A stretch of DNA of 64,000 bases. It comes from Nymphaea colorata. Taxonomy: Eukaryota; Streptophyta; Magnoliopsida; Nymphaeales; Nymphaeaceae. Below the pieces are notes generated by a model that ran no database searches, was not told where the DNA came from, and was given only the letters and a program-made list of their open reading frames with translations. This document shows positions 35,001 to 45,264 of the stretch, piece by piece. The position numbers and the translations under genes were made by a program. The stretch is taken from NCBI RefSeq assembly GCF_008831285.2, contig NC_045149.1, positions 11,312,417-11,376,416 on the forward strand, read 5' to 3'. Each line of letters begins with the position of its first letter. Position 1 is the stretch's first letter.

Positions 35001-38000
35001 TTTATGAACTATCTAATCCTATTAACAAATTTTGTATTCCTTGGGTTGCCAGCTGATTTTACTTTCTCATGTCTATGTATGTTCAACTATTCCAGAAATA
35101 CGTTTCTTGTGGAAGCAATAATCATTGTCCACTATGTCACATTGGAGCAGGGGCAGACACATTTTTGAAGCAATTTCAGAAAACTTCGCTGCATGGTTGC
35201 CACTTTGTATATATATGCACACACACACACACACACACAAAAGATGGTGGAATTTCCAACCTTCTGTCTTGCTCATCAAACAGGCCCTTTTGCTTGGAGA
35301 GCTTCGGGTGGAAGTTTCTATATCACCACCTATCAAACTTTTCATTGCCCTACTAGTAAGAACAATTCAAAATTTAAAATAGCATAAACAGCTTTTAGAA
35401 ATTTCACACAAATGTCACAATAGTTCCACTAGAAATTTAAATTGGCGATAACATATCAGAATAGATTGCCAATCTGTTTTGTTTTAATCTTGCTTCACAA
35501 CATTATCTCAATATTTTAAATATATTTAAAATATACTCACGCACAAACACAAATTCTATATATCAAAAAGTAAAAAAAAAACTTTTTATGATACTAAAAC
35601 ACTAAACTAATTAGGATATGAGTTACACAAGATCAAGGCAATGTCAAGTCTAATGTGCATATATGGAGTTGACTGCACGTTCATAACCGACAATTGAATT
35701 TGGTGAATGGGTGAAGCACCAGCAATTGTATGTCTGCAACGCTGGTGCAGCTACCTCCTTGAAGGCTCTCTGCTTGGTGCATCCATATTTCCTCGATGGT
35801 TTTGGAGAACTAATCTGGGCTTTTTTCAATCTCTCATTGTCATAAAGTAATAAGTAATATGTGGTCATGTCCTACCTAAGGTGAACATACAAATTGGTAA
35901 GTAAAATAGCAATAAGTGTGAATTAAGAAATAACATCATGCAGTTCCACCATCTGTAAACCTCTTCCGAATCGTACGGAAGAGGTTCCTGAGACATAGCA
36001 GTGAAGCTGTAATGACGTGAAAAAGAGAAAAGGGTACAACCATACAAGGAAAATAATACTTGAGACTTGAGACAACTTGGGGTGAGTGAAAAGTGTAACT
36101 GACTCTGTTTACTTGTAACAGGTAACGTAATGAATGTGTAAACATGGATAGAGGCGGTTTCCTATATAAGTCTAAAACTTTTCAATGCATGATGAGATCC
36201 ATCATACCTGAGTGTCAAAAGATGCTCAACCAACTTGACCTTTGTGTTCCTTCAGATTGACTTGTTTGATCTTATTTAACAATCCTATATATAGTTATGT
36301 TATATGATTAATAATAATAATAATACTATTCCCTCATATGAAATTAACTTCCTAACCAAGTGATATCTTAACCTGGTTACAGTTTCCTGGCCAGTGTAAA
36401 TATGCACAAAGCAATCTAAATCTCCTTTAGCATTGGATATAAGATGTAGGCTGATGAAGGTCCCTCAATGCTAGGTCATGCTCTTTAAGGGCCAGCTGAT
36501 ATTTAGTTCCAGTTCATGGACAAGCTTTTGAACATCTAATTTTCAAGTTTCAGTGGTGCTCGGTTATCTATGGAAGACTCATTGCATGCTAGTGCTCATA
36601 AAAATGAAGGTCCTGTCTTAGGACATTGACAAAAATGACTTTACCATTTTGGAGCATTCAACTATTGGTTGAACTTGCAATGTTCCATTTTGGAATCTTA
36701 CAGTAAGTGGTAGCTCTTGCAGATTAGGTTGTTGGTTTGATTTGTCCATTTTGTACTTCTGAAATTTAGTTTATGTTGTATATTTTTGTCTTTGGATTTG
36801 TTATTTACTGCTTTAGATACTGAAATGTTCAAAATATTGAGTTTTATTCAAGTTAGCACATGGAAAGCCAATATCCTGTCTTGCCTGAATGAATATGGTT
36901 TCTCTCACCAAACTCATTTCTGAGACTTGATCATACCACTGCCACTTCCTAGATATTTATATCTGTCTTGAGACTGTTCTGAAATGTATCAAACTGGACT
37001 AGTTGAAGATTTGGATATTGTATGTATGCAACTTTATATACTGCTTCTTTCTTCCCTTTGCAGAAGTTGGTGGTTCCTTTTGAAATGCGAGGGTTTCAAG
37101 GCATCTACAACCTGGAGAAAAAGGTACTTTGCCATTTTTTCTGTTATCGCTCTATATGCCCATTTAGCCTTTTCTTTTCTTGGATAATATTTATAGATAC
37201 TTGAAGGAGCTATGAGAGGTCTGTTGCAAGTCCAAAGTCCATTTCCAGTTAGATTTCCTCTTCCAGATCCATCAGATCCATTCTCACTGAAGCCAGGATC
37301 ACTTGTTTTGCGTGCAAATGGTACAGAAGCCTCGAAAATGAATAGTACCCCAAATTTGGCTGCTGCCATAGCTGGTGCACGGGCAGCAGCAACACAGTTT
37401 TCAAGAAATCATGAAAACAGAGATAAGGGTGAGTGTAAGACCAACCCTGTCACTGGAGAAGATGAGCATGATCTTGCTGGAACGAGTACATCCAATGTTG
37501 AGAGTGCTGGTCCTATGGAGCAGAAAATGTGCCCACAGGTTAGAAGGACAAGATCAAGGACTGATTTGTCTAGCCCTGCTGATGAAACAATGTTTGGTGC
37601 AGAGAGAGGTCGACGTTCCACTAGAAAGGTTAATCCAGATTATAGTGGTTCTTCATATAAGGTCAGTTTTTAAACTATTCCAATACCTGTTACCTTGTTT
37701 CAATACTAAATCATATTGTTAGTTCTTGATAATTTATGCATGTAGTCACTGAAACACTGTTTTGTTAATTGAAGTTTTTTGTTTAATTGCATTCTTTTGA
37801 CATTCTTATGCCAAAGCTATAGTTTTGCTCAAATTCCAACCAGCAATTGAAAAACTGTAGCATGACATCCTTGAGTCAAGTCATCACTTTCCCAAATCCA
37901 TTTATGTCTGAACTCCCAGGAGCCAGTGCATGCTGCAAACTTCTAGCATACATCTGATTCACAACAATGAAATAGTTCCTCAGCAAGATATAATGGAAAT

Positions 38001-41000
38001 GTGTAATCACCTCCTATAAAGGATCGACTGTCTTAACAATGGGTGGTAAAGAAGTACGAAAGATATTGTTAAATTGGGTTTGCTGTTGTTGGTCATTTCA
38101 CGATAACTGTCTTGAATCAATCCCCAAGGGAGATAATGATGGTACAATTTTGTTCATTATTAGGGAGGAGGCAACTATGCTGGACATACCATGAGTAACC
38201 ATTTGGATGCAATTTTGTGCTGTCCTATACTTTGCAGGACAGATCTCCTATCCTTCTGCCTAGGCAAACAGAAATCTCTACTCCCAGATCATGTTGGAAA
38301 GTAGATATAAGAAATAAGAAAAGCTATGACCAAGATATAGCCCCTTCCTGTTATGTTTGTCATTTTCGAATACATTATGGCCAAAAACCTTATTTCATAT
38401 GGAAGGGTAGTATATTAGATGTACAGATACATAAAGATGTGAGGTTGTTTAATCACAAACGCACATGTAAGGTGACAGAAATGTGGAAGAGTGTATTATG
38501 ATAAACTTACGCTGTTTCTTTGGCGCTGGAGGGGATATCGGTTAACATCATATCAGTGTGAAAAGTGACTATAACAGTCACAAAGAATACATATAATACC
38601 AAAAAGGCACTAAGGCCAAGTGAAGAAGAGTAATACTCATTCAATAAACAATATAAAGGCTGTAAAACACAGCTTATCCTTTACAAAGACTGTTACAAGG
38701 ATATTTATAAGAGAGAATAAGAAGAGATGAGCTAAACTAGCCGTTGGGCTAGTTCCAACAGCTCTTAATAGAGCTGTTGGAACTGCCAACGGCTAGTTTG
38801 GCAGAAATAATAAAAAAATAAAAAATAAAAAATAAAAAATAAAGAGAAAAGAAAGAAATAAACTAAATCCTAAACTAATTCCTAACTAATCCTAAACTAG
38901 CTCTTAACTAAGATAATACCTAATTAAGAGATAACAACAATAAGAAATCATATTTCTTAACACCCCCCTTAAACTTACGGTGCTATCACCGAAAGTTTAT
39001 CTAAAAGAAAGTTGAATCTGGGAGAACATAGAGGCTTTGTGAAGAAATCAGCCAGCTGGAACTCGGAGGAGACATATGGAAGTTTGATAGTCTTCTTCAA
39101 AAATTCTTCACGAACATAGTGACAGTCCATTTCTATATGCTTTGTTCGTTCATGGAATGTTTGATTCTTGGCAATGTAGATAGAACTCTTGTTGTCGCAG
39201 CATAAATCAGTGGGTTCTTCTATCTTTATTCCCATATCAAGGAGCATTTGGCGAAGCCAGACAATTTCCATAGTTGTAGAAGCCATGGCTCGATATTCAG
39301 CTTCAGTAGAGGATAGTGAGACTTTCTGTTGCTTTTTGCATTTCCATGAGATGAGTGATTCTCCTAGAAAAACACAAAATCCAGTAGTTGAGTGTCTATC
39401 ATTAGGATCTCCTCCCCAATCAGCATCAGTATAAGCAATCAAGTTCAAGGAGGAAGAGGAAGACATAAATACTCCCTTGTTTATTGTTCCCTTAATATAT
39501 CTGATGATACGAAGAACAGCTCCCATATGAACGGTTGATGGAGCATGTTGAAATTGACTCACAGTATGAACTGCATGAGCAATGTCAGGCCGAGTGATGC
39601 TAAGGTACATCAAGGATCCCACAAGTTGTCGGTAAGGAGTGGGATTGGCAAGTGGAACTCCATCATCAATCTTCATCTTGCTTCCTACTGCTTCAGGAGT
39701 TTCTGTGACCTTATCATCTGTTATGCCTGATTTAGCAATGATCTCTGCAGCAAACTTAGTTTGTGACAAAAAATATCCTCTAGTAGAGTATGCAACCTCA
39801 ATACCCAAGAAGTACGTTAGAAAACCTAAATCTTTCATTTCAAAAGTTTCTTGTAGTAATTTCTTACATTCTTTAATACCTTCCTTATCACTACCTGTAA
39901 TGATCATATCATCAACATACAGTAGAAGAATTATGATACCTGCAGTAGTATACTTAACAAACAAGGCAGTGTCAGTTAAGCAAGAATGAAACCCATAATC
40001 AGAAATAACAGAATTAAAACGGTCAAACCAAGCTTTAGGAGCTTGTTTGAGGCCATAAAGAGCCTTCTTAAGTCTAAGAACTTTCCTTTGAGGAACAGAC
40101 AACCCTGGTGGTACTTCCATATAAACCTCTTCCATAAGATCCCCATTTAAAAAGGCATTTTTAACATCCATTTGATAGATATTCCAGTTTTTAACAGATG
40201 CTAAAGCAATAAGGGTCCTAACAGTAGTCATTCTAGCTACAGGGGCAAATGTTTCCTCATAGTCAATACCATATTCTTGAGTGTAACCTTTGGCAACAAG
40301 CCTTGCTTTATACCTTTCTAGGGATCCATCACTTTTAGTTTTCACCTTGTATACCCACTTGCATCCAATAGTCTTTTTCCCTATAGGTAAATCTTGTATT
40401 TCCCAAGTTTGGGCTTTTCTCAAGGCATCCAATTCTTCTAACATGGCATTCTTCCACTCAATATATTTGGATGCTTCATTAAAAGTAGAAGGTTCAAAGT
40501 GAGAGTGAATGACATTAATTCTAGCTCTATGAGATGGAGTAAAAGTTTCATAAGACACAAACCTATTGGGTTGTCTTACATTTCTAGTGGATCTCCTAAG
40601 GTTTTCTCCACTTTGAGTTGGTTGGAGATCAATGGTCTCATGATGTTCTTCTTCACCAACTTCTTGTTGCCGGTTTCTTCTATGATAAGTGATTATATCC
40701 TTGGCCATTCTACTATCATTACCACCAGTGTTGCTATCATCACCATCATGCATTTCATCATCACATTGAGAAAGGAACTTAAATAAAAAGGAATAATCAT
40801 TATTGTGTTGTGACTCCCCACAATTTTTAAAACCACTTTCATCTTCACAAAACCTTACATTCCTTGAGACAATGATCTTGTCTTTAATTGAGTCATAACA
40901 TTTGTAGCCTTTTTGGGTTTCAGAATAACCAATAAAAGCACATTCAATAACTTTTGAACTTAGCTTATCAGCCTTGTCATTAAGAACAAAACATTTGCAT

Positions 41001-44000
41001 CCAAAAATACGAAGTCTATTGAAATCGGGTTCATACTTGAATAATTTTTCAAACGGAGTGGTATTATGTAAAACTTTTGAAGGCATTCTGTTTATAAGAT
41101 AAACAGAGGCAAGTGCGGTTTCAGCCCAAAAGTTTTTAGGCACATTTTTGGAAATAAGAAGGGTTCTTGTTGTTTCAATTATGTGCCTATGTTTTCTTTC
41201 TGAAAGTCCATTTTGTTGAGGTGTTCTTGGACAAGATTTTTGGTGGACTATCCCATAGTTTTTCAAATATCTTTCGAACTCATTTGAAATGTATTCACCT
41301 CCGGAATCAGTCCTTAAAATTTTTAATTTAGCATTGAATTGTGTTTGTACTAACATGTGAAAATTTTTGAATATCTCAAAAACTTCGGATTTATGTTTTA
41401 GGAAATATATCCAACAATACCTAGTGAAGTCATCAACAAAGATCACATAATATGATAGCCCTCCTTTTGACATGATAGGAGAGGGTCCCCATACATCGGA
41501 ATGAACAAGCTCAAAAGGCAAAGAAGAGAAGAAGTTCCTTTCTCCAAAAGATAAAGATTTCATTTTTCCATGTATACAATCATTACATTTAAAATTTTCA
41601 ATACAAATATTCTTGGTAGGGTTCATCATAGACAATTTTCTAACATTTGGATGACCTAATCTTTGGTGCCAAACATTGATGTCCACATTTTCAACATAGT
41701 GACAAAACTTTTCTTTGGGGATGCATAAATTGTCCATGTAGTAAAGGTCCCCTTTTCTAAAACCTTCCCCAATCAATCTCCCGGTTTGGTGATCCTGCAC
41801 CAAACATTTATTTGATGAGAAAACAACATCAAATCCAAGATCTGAGATTTGTGACACAGAAAGTAAGTTAAGATTAAGTTTAGGAACATAACTAACTTTT
41901 GGAACAAAAAATTTTTGTTTTCCAAATTCTTTTTCAAAATTCCCAATCCCTTTAACACTTAAAGAAGTTCCATCGGCGGTAACAACATTTGATTCTTTTC
42001 TTGTTCTTTCAAATTTGGTCAAAGATGATATATTTGGTGTCATATGAAAAGATGCACCAGAATCTAAAAGCCAAGAAAACATACCAGGAGTGTTGGAGAT
42101 GGATGCCGTTGTTGCTAGTGCTCCGGAATTTGACTCCTTGATCATGGGTTGAAGGGCTGTCATGATTTGATTCAACGTTGTGGATATAGATGATAGATCA
42201 CATCCTTCATTTGTGACATTTGCGGCCTTTCTTTGATCAAATTGTCTAATGTTGTAATGTCCACCTTGAGGAAATGAAATTCCCCGGTTGTGTTGCCCTC
42301 CTTGTGGATATGAAGTTCCTCCTTTGAGAAAATTTCCTCCAAGATTCCGCGATTGTCCTTCATTGTTGTTCAACTTTGGGCAACTAGGTCTTATGTGACC
42401 CGGTTCATGACAAAAGTGGCAAATAACTTTATATTCTCCTCTAATTTGATTCTTAAAGTGAGGAGGTCTAAAAGACTTGATGTTGTTTCCAGGTCTAGAG
42501 GCGGCTAAGGCTCTTTCTTCTTCTTGTTTTGAGACAAGAACACTATCTTTATCCATTTCTTTGGATAATTTCATTCTAGTTTCCTCTCCACTTAGCTTTG
42601 TAAGAAGTTCATGAATGAGTGGAGGAGAGGATGAAGAAAGAAGGGCTGACCTTATTTGTTCAAATTCGGGCCGTAGCCCTTGAAGGAATTGAAAAAACCG
42701 AAATTCATCTATTTCATTTCTTCTAATCTCATGGCATTTGCAGTCCAACCCTAGTTCGGGACTTAGTTGATCTAACTCATTCCATACACTAGAGATTTCC
42801 ATGAAAAATTCTCTAACATTTTTCTCTCCTTGCTTGATACTTTGGGCCTTTTGAATCAAAAGATACTTTCGGGCCATATCTTTTTGGGTGAACATTCCCT
42901 TAAGATATTCCCAAACTTCACTAGCTTTTTCATAATACATAAGATTTTGGGCAATTCTAGGTTCAATACTTCCATAAATCCATTCTTTAATCCTAGAATT
43001 TTTAGCTTCCCAATCGTCTAATTTTTTGTAATATTCATTCATAGCATTTTGTCTTTCCACTCCATCTAGTTGTTTTTCAATCCCATTTTCTATTTTGGTC
43101 AACTTGAGAGTGGGAGGGATAGACGTACCTCTTATGAAGCCCCATAAATATTTTCCTTTGATATGCATTTCCAAACATTTTGCCCATAGTGTATAATTGG
43201 TTCCGTCAAGCTTGTATGGAGCATAATAGCTTCCTCCTTCAATTGAAACTTTGGAGTCTTCCATGAGAGCAATACTTGAAACAATAATTTCCAAGGAAGT
43301 CAAGAAAAAACTCTTCTAGAAATTTCACCAAACAGTTGGTGAGCAACCGCAGCAAAAAGGCCTTCAAGAAATTATATCCTCCAGCAAAGAATCTCTTCAA
43401 TCAAACCAGCAACATAAAATCTCAGCAGCAGCCTTTAACAAGCTTTGAGAATCAGCCCAATGGCTCTGATACCATGTGAAAAGTGACTATAACAGTCACA
43501 AAGAATACATATAATACCAAAAAGGCACTAAGGCCAAGTGAAGAAGAGTAATACTCATTCAATAAACAATATAAAGGCTGTAAAACACAGCTTATCCTTT
43601 ACAAAGACTGTTACAAGGATATTTATAAGAGAGAATAAGAAGAGATGAGCTAAACTAGCCGTTGGGCTAGTTCCAACAGCTCTTAATAGAGCTGTTGGAA
43701 CTGCCAACGGCTAGTTTGGCAGAAATAATAAAAAAATAAAAAAATAAAAAATAAAAAATAAAGAGAAAAGAAAGAAATAAACTAAATCCTAAACTAATTC
43801 CTAACTAATCCTAAACTAGCTCTTAACTAAGATAATACCTAATTAAGAGATAACAACAATAAGAAATCATATTTCTTAACAATCAGCACTATGTAACTGC
43901 AGCTTTGTCTCAATTTGTCGGCAATACATAAATCTTTTGTTTCACATTCGTATAGCATATTGTAGTCCTTTGATATAGGTTAACATCATATCAGCACTAT

Positions 44001-45264
44001 GTAACTGCAGCTTTGCCTCAATTTGTCGGCAATACATAAATCTTGTGTTTCACATTCGTATAGCATCTCATGGAAAAGAGCATATTGTAGTCCTTGACCA
44101 TCTTCTTGATTATCTGAGTGATTATATTAGTAATACAACAGATATTCTGTTATCTTACACTTCGCCACAATAAAAAATAATCTGGAACTTGGAAAAATTA
44201 GTTTTGGTGCGAGATTCTTGTCTATATGATACTCAATAGATTAAATTGTAGGTTTAAGGCAGACCAGTACGATAAGGATGGGTTTAAATTACACAAATGA
44301 ACTTCTGTGGCTGCTCATCTTAGTTGAAATCTTACAGTTGAATTTCATAACCGATTTTTCCAGATCTTGGCTGGTGCAAAAGGAAAGCATGAGAATCGGG
44401 GCCTTCTTGCCACAAGAAATGATTAATGAACTTGCTTCTGGGCAGTTAATTGTTGCATTGAACTGGTTGTTGAGGATAAAAAATTGCATATAGCTTAAGT
44501 GATAAACAATGTGAGCACGTTCACAAAATGTTACTTTTCATGCTTGTGATTCCTTTACCTAGATGTACTTGTCCTTGACGAGATTGCCACTTGATCAGCA
44601 ACCAATGTTGTATCATGCATGTGCTTGCATGAGAACATGAAGAACCAGTATTACCATTTAACTGATTTGAACTGCAAATCCATTGTTCCCAGATCATTTT
44701 TCTTGCTGCTTCTAGGCGCTGGTCACTTTTAACTTTTAAGCATTGCAAAGCATTACCTTACCTCTGTTATATGAAACATCATTAGGTTTCTGGTGCCAGC
44801 TTTAATCTTGTGAAAGTATCTGCTAATTTTGTTCAGGAACAAAGCTTCCTAGAGATTTTCACAAGACAGGAAGGTTTAGAAGACAATTGCTAAGAAAAAG
44901 AAAAAAAGCCTTTTTACAAATTGCATGTTCTGAAATAATTCTGCAAGCCCTTTTGGTTTTCTGAAAACTACAGATCTAGTGCAAGTTTTCAAGGATCTAC
45001 TAGTCAAACTTAGTGCTACTGTTCCCCTGTTTGCAAAGTCAAACCTTTTGAGGAACTGATGAAAACGTTGAAGGTTCTGTAGCAGAAATGATCAATAGCG
45101 TGATGGTGCTTGTTTTCAAAGCATTAAACATAATCATGCAAATATTTTTTTCTTATTTTGTTCCATATTTATTGTTATTCGTGGATAGTTTGGCCATGCT
45201 ATGGGCTCTGAAATTCATTTTTCTGTAGATTTTTGCAGCAGCTTTGCGAGGGCTCAATTCGTGA
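32003..45264 (+). CDS. ASCH-domain protein, plant relative of TRIP4/ASC-1
   Basis: Spliced gene with exons 32003-32150, 33063-33206, 34699-34766, 34873-34923, 37064-37123, 37197-37661, 38238-38300 and 45229-45264. All introns are GT-AG and all phases agree, giving 1035 nt (344 residues). Residues about 20-157 are the ASCH (PUA-like beta-barrel) domain: LTMHQPWASLLIHGIKRIEG, GRLWIHAA, FPEHYPVSRLLG, a CVKC and CWLC pair, then FEMRGFQGIYNLEKK. Exon 6 adds a conserved PFPVRFPLPDPSDPFSLKPG stretch and a basic, Ser-rich tail, probably disordered. In animals TRIP4 is a nuclear coactivator; the plant protein here lacks its N-terminal zinc finger. RNA or cofactor binding is inferred from the fold. The start at 32003 is preferred over ATG 31940, which adds only a GA-repeat-encoded stretch. 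The last intron holds copia element 3. Exons 1-6 are secure; 7-8 are less so. Confidence 0.85.
35218..35239. repeat. (CA)n microsatellite in intron 4 of the ASCH gene
   Basis: Eleven CA units. The rest of intron 4 (34924-37063) shows no other feature apart from a short TAA-repeat near 36311. Confidence 0.95.
38238..38300 (+). CDS. Candidate exon 7 of the ASCH gene
   Basis: After TTTGCAG, an open 63-nt block (DRSPILLPRQTEISTPRSCWK is its first-to-last reading, 21 codons) ends at AAA followed by GTAGATATAAG, a plausible donor. It joins exon 6 (ending AAG, phase 0) and the following exon in phase 0. If it is skipped, reading through the exon 6 donor gives three codons and TAA at 37671. Confidence 0.5.
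38557..38962 (-). repeat. 3' LTR of copia element 3
   Basis: 406 bp, starting TGTGAAAAG and ending TTAACA as written on +. It contains a 66-nt hairpin at 38734-38799 and, on the - strand, a TATAAATA box near 38702-38709. Confidence 0.96.
38734..38799. repeat. Perfect two-stem hairpin in the LTR of copia element 3
   Basis: Outer stem AAACTAGCCGTTG (38734-38746) with CAACGGCTAGTTT (38787-38799). Inner stem AGTTCCAACAGCTC (38751-38764) with GAGCTGTTGGAACT (38771-38784). Loop TTAATA, and a small GGCT/GC internal bulge. 27 perfect base pairs. The same hairpin is at 43652-43717 in the other LTR. Confidence 0.95.
38975..43303 (-). CDS. Intact copia gag-pol polyprotein, 1442 aa
   Basis: A single open frame with complete copia order. 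The gag N-terminus shows YKLDGTNYTLWAKCLEMHIK. A CCHC knuckle CHFCHEPGHIRPSC is at residues 295-308 and the protease DSGA at 414-417. The integrase has its HHCC region (HQRLGH; CNDC) at about 547-577 and the D-D-35-E triad D603, D666, E702. The RT catalytic YVDD is at 1129-1132. RNase H shows DADW near 1293, STEAEYRAM, a DNKSS motif, and the usual HERTKHIEMDCHYV and LADFFTKPL end. All catalytic residues I can check are present. Length is typical for plant copia. The start at 43303 is the first ATG; a second in-frame Met at residue 14 (MEDSKVS) is equally possible. It encodes everything needed for reverse transcription and integration. Whether it is expressed is unknown. Confidence 0.97.
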   Translation of the reverse strand: MTSLEIIVSSIALMEDSKVSIEGGSYYAPYKLDGTNYTLWAKCLEMHIKGKYLWGFIRGTSIPPTLKLTKIENGIEKQLDGVERQNAMNEYYKKLDDWEAKNSRIKEWIYGSIEPRIAQNLMYYEKASEVWEYLKGMFTQKDMARKYLLIQKAQSIKQGEKNVREFFMEISSVWNELDQLSPELGLDCKCHEIRRNEIDEFRFFQFLQGLRPEFEQIRSALLSSSSPPLIHELLTKLSGEETRMKLSKEMDKDSVLVSKQEEERALAASRPGNNIKSFRPPHFKNQIRGEYKVICHFCHEPGHIRPSCPKLNNNEGQSRNLGGNFLKGGTSYPQGGQHNRGISFPQGGHYNIRQFDQRKAANVTNEGCDLSSISTTLNQIMTALQPMIKESNSGALATTASISNTPGMFSWLLDSGASFHMTPNISSLTKFERTRKESNVVTADGTSLSVKGIGNFEKEFGKQKFFVPKVSYVPKLNLNLLSVSQISDLGFDVVFSSNKCLVQDHQTGRLIGEGFRKGDLYYMDNLCIPKEKFCHYVENVDINVWHQRLGHPNVRKLSMMNPTKNICIENFKCNDCIHGKMKSLSFGERNFFSSLPFELVHSDVWGPSPIMSKGGLSYYVIFVDDFTRYCWIYFLKHKSEVFEIFKNFHMLVQTQFNAKLKILRTDSGGEYISNEFERYLKNYGIVHQKSCPRTPQQNGLSERKHRHIIETTRTLLISKNVPKNFWAETALASVYLINRMPSKVLHNTTPFEKLFKYEPDFNRLRIFGCKCFVLNDKADKLSSKVIECAFIGYSETQKGYKCYDSIKDKIIVSRNVRFCEDESGFKNCGESQHNNDYSFLFKFLSQCDDEMHDGDDSNTGGNDSRMAKDIITYHRRNRQQEVGEEEHHETIDLQPTQSGENLRRSTRNVRQPNRFVSYETFTPSHRARINVIHSHFEPSTFNEASKYIEWKNAMLEELDALRKAQTWEIQDLPIGKKTIGCKWVYKVKTKSDGSLERYKARLVAKGYTQEYGIDYEETFAPVARMTTVRTLIALASVKNWNIYQMDVKNAFLNGDLMEEVYMEVPPGLSVPQRKVLRLKKALYGLKQAPKAWFDRFNSVISDYGFHSCLTDTALFVKYTTAGIIILLLYVDDMIITGSDKEGIKECKKLLQETFEMKDLGFLTYFLGIEVAYSTRGYFLSQTKFAAEIIAKSGITDDKVTETPEAVGSKMKIDDGVPLANPTPYRQLVGSLMYLSITRPDIAHAVHTVSQFQHAPSTVHMGAVLRIIRYIKGTINKGVFMSSSSSLNLIAYTDADWGGDPNDRHSTTGFCVFLGESLISWKCKKQQKVSLSSTEAEYRAMASTTMEIVWLRQMLLDMGIKIEEPTDLCCDNKSSIYIAKNQTFHERTKHIEMDCHYVREEFLKKTIKLPYVSSEFQLADFFTKPLCSPRFNFLLDKLSVIAP
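43475..43881 (-). repeat. 5' LTR of copia element 3
   Basis: 407 bp, identical to the 3' LTR except for one extra A near 43741. The element's transcription would start here and run leftward, antisense to the host gene. Confidence 0.96.
43887..44096. repeat. 108-bp tandem duplication split by copia element 3
   Basis: Copy 1 is 38534-38556 plus 43887-43971, broken by the insertion. Copy 2 starts at 43972. They share GGTTAACATCATATCAG and CACTATGTAACTGCAGCTTTG. Copy 2 has a 17-bp insertion near its end. The duplication therefore predates the retrotransposon. Confidence 0.85.
45229..45264 (+). CDS. Candidate terminal exon 8 of the ASCH gene
   Basis: A pyrimidine-rich acceptor (CATTTTTCTGTAG) precedes IFAAALRGLNS and TGA, phase 0. 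An alternative terminal exon starts at 44364 after TTTTTCCAG (ILAGAKGKHENRGLLATRND, TAA at 44424). The 45229 exon is preferred for its acceptor and compact conserved-looking end, but both are short and unverified. Confidence 0.4.
   Translation: MFAAALRGLNS

Larger units (their letters stand above)
38557..43881 (-). mobile_element. Copia element 3, intact, very recent insertion
   Basis: A 5325-bp element in antisense orientation within the last intron of the ASCH gene. LTRs 38557-38962 (406 bp) and 43475-43881 (407 bp) are identical except for one A in an A-rich tract. A perfect target duplication ATCAG lies at 38552-38556 and 43882-43886. On the - strand the primer-binding site TGGTATCAGAGCC (43474-43462) follows the 5' LTR, and the polypurine tract AAGGGGGG (38970-38963) precedes the 3' LTR. 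One uninterrupted gag-pol frame lies between. Near-identical LTRs and an intact frame indicate a very young, potentially autonomous copy. Confidence 0.97.

Noticed and set aside
44364-44426. Alternative terminal exon of the ASCH gene
   Set aside because: Acceptor and phase are acceptable, but the 45229 exon has a better pyrimidine tract and a more compact end. Kept only as an alternative.
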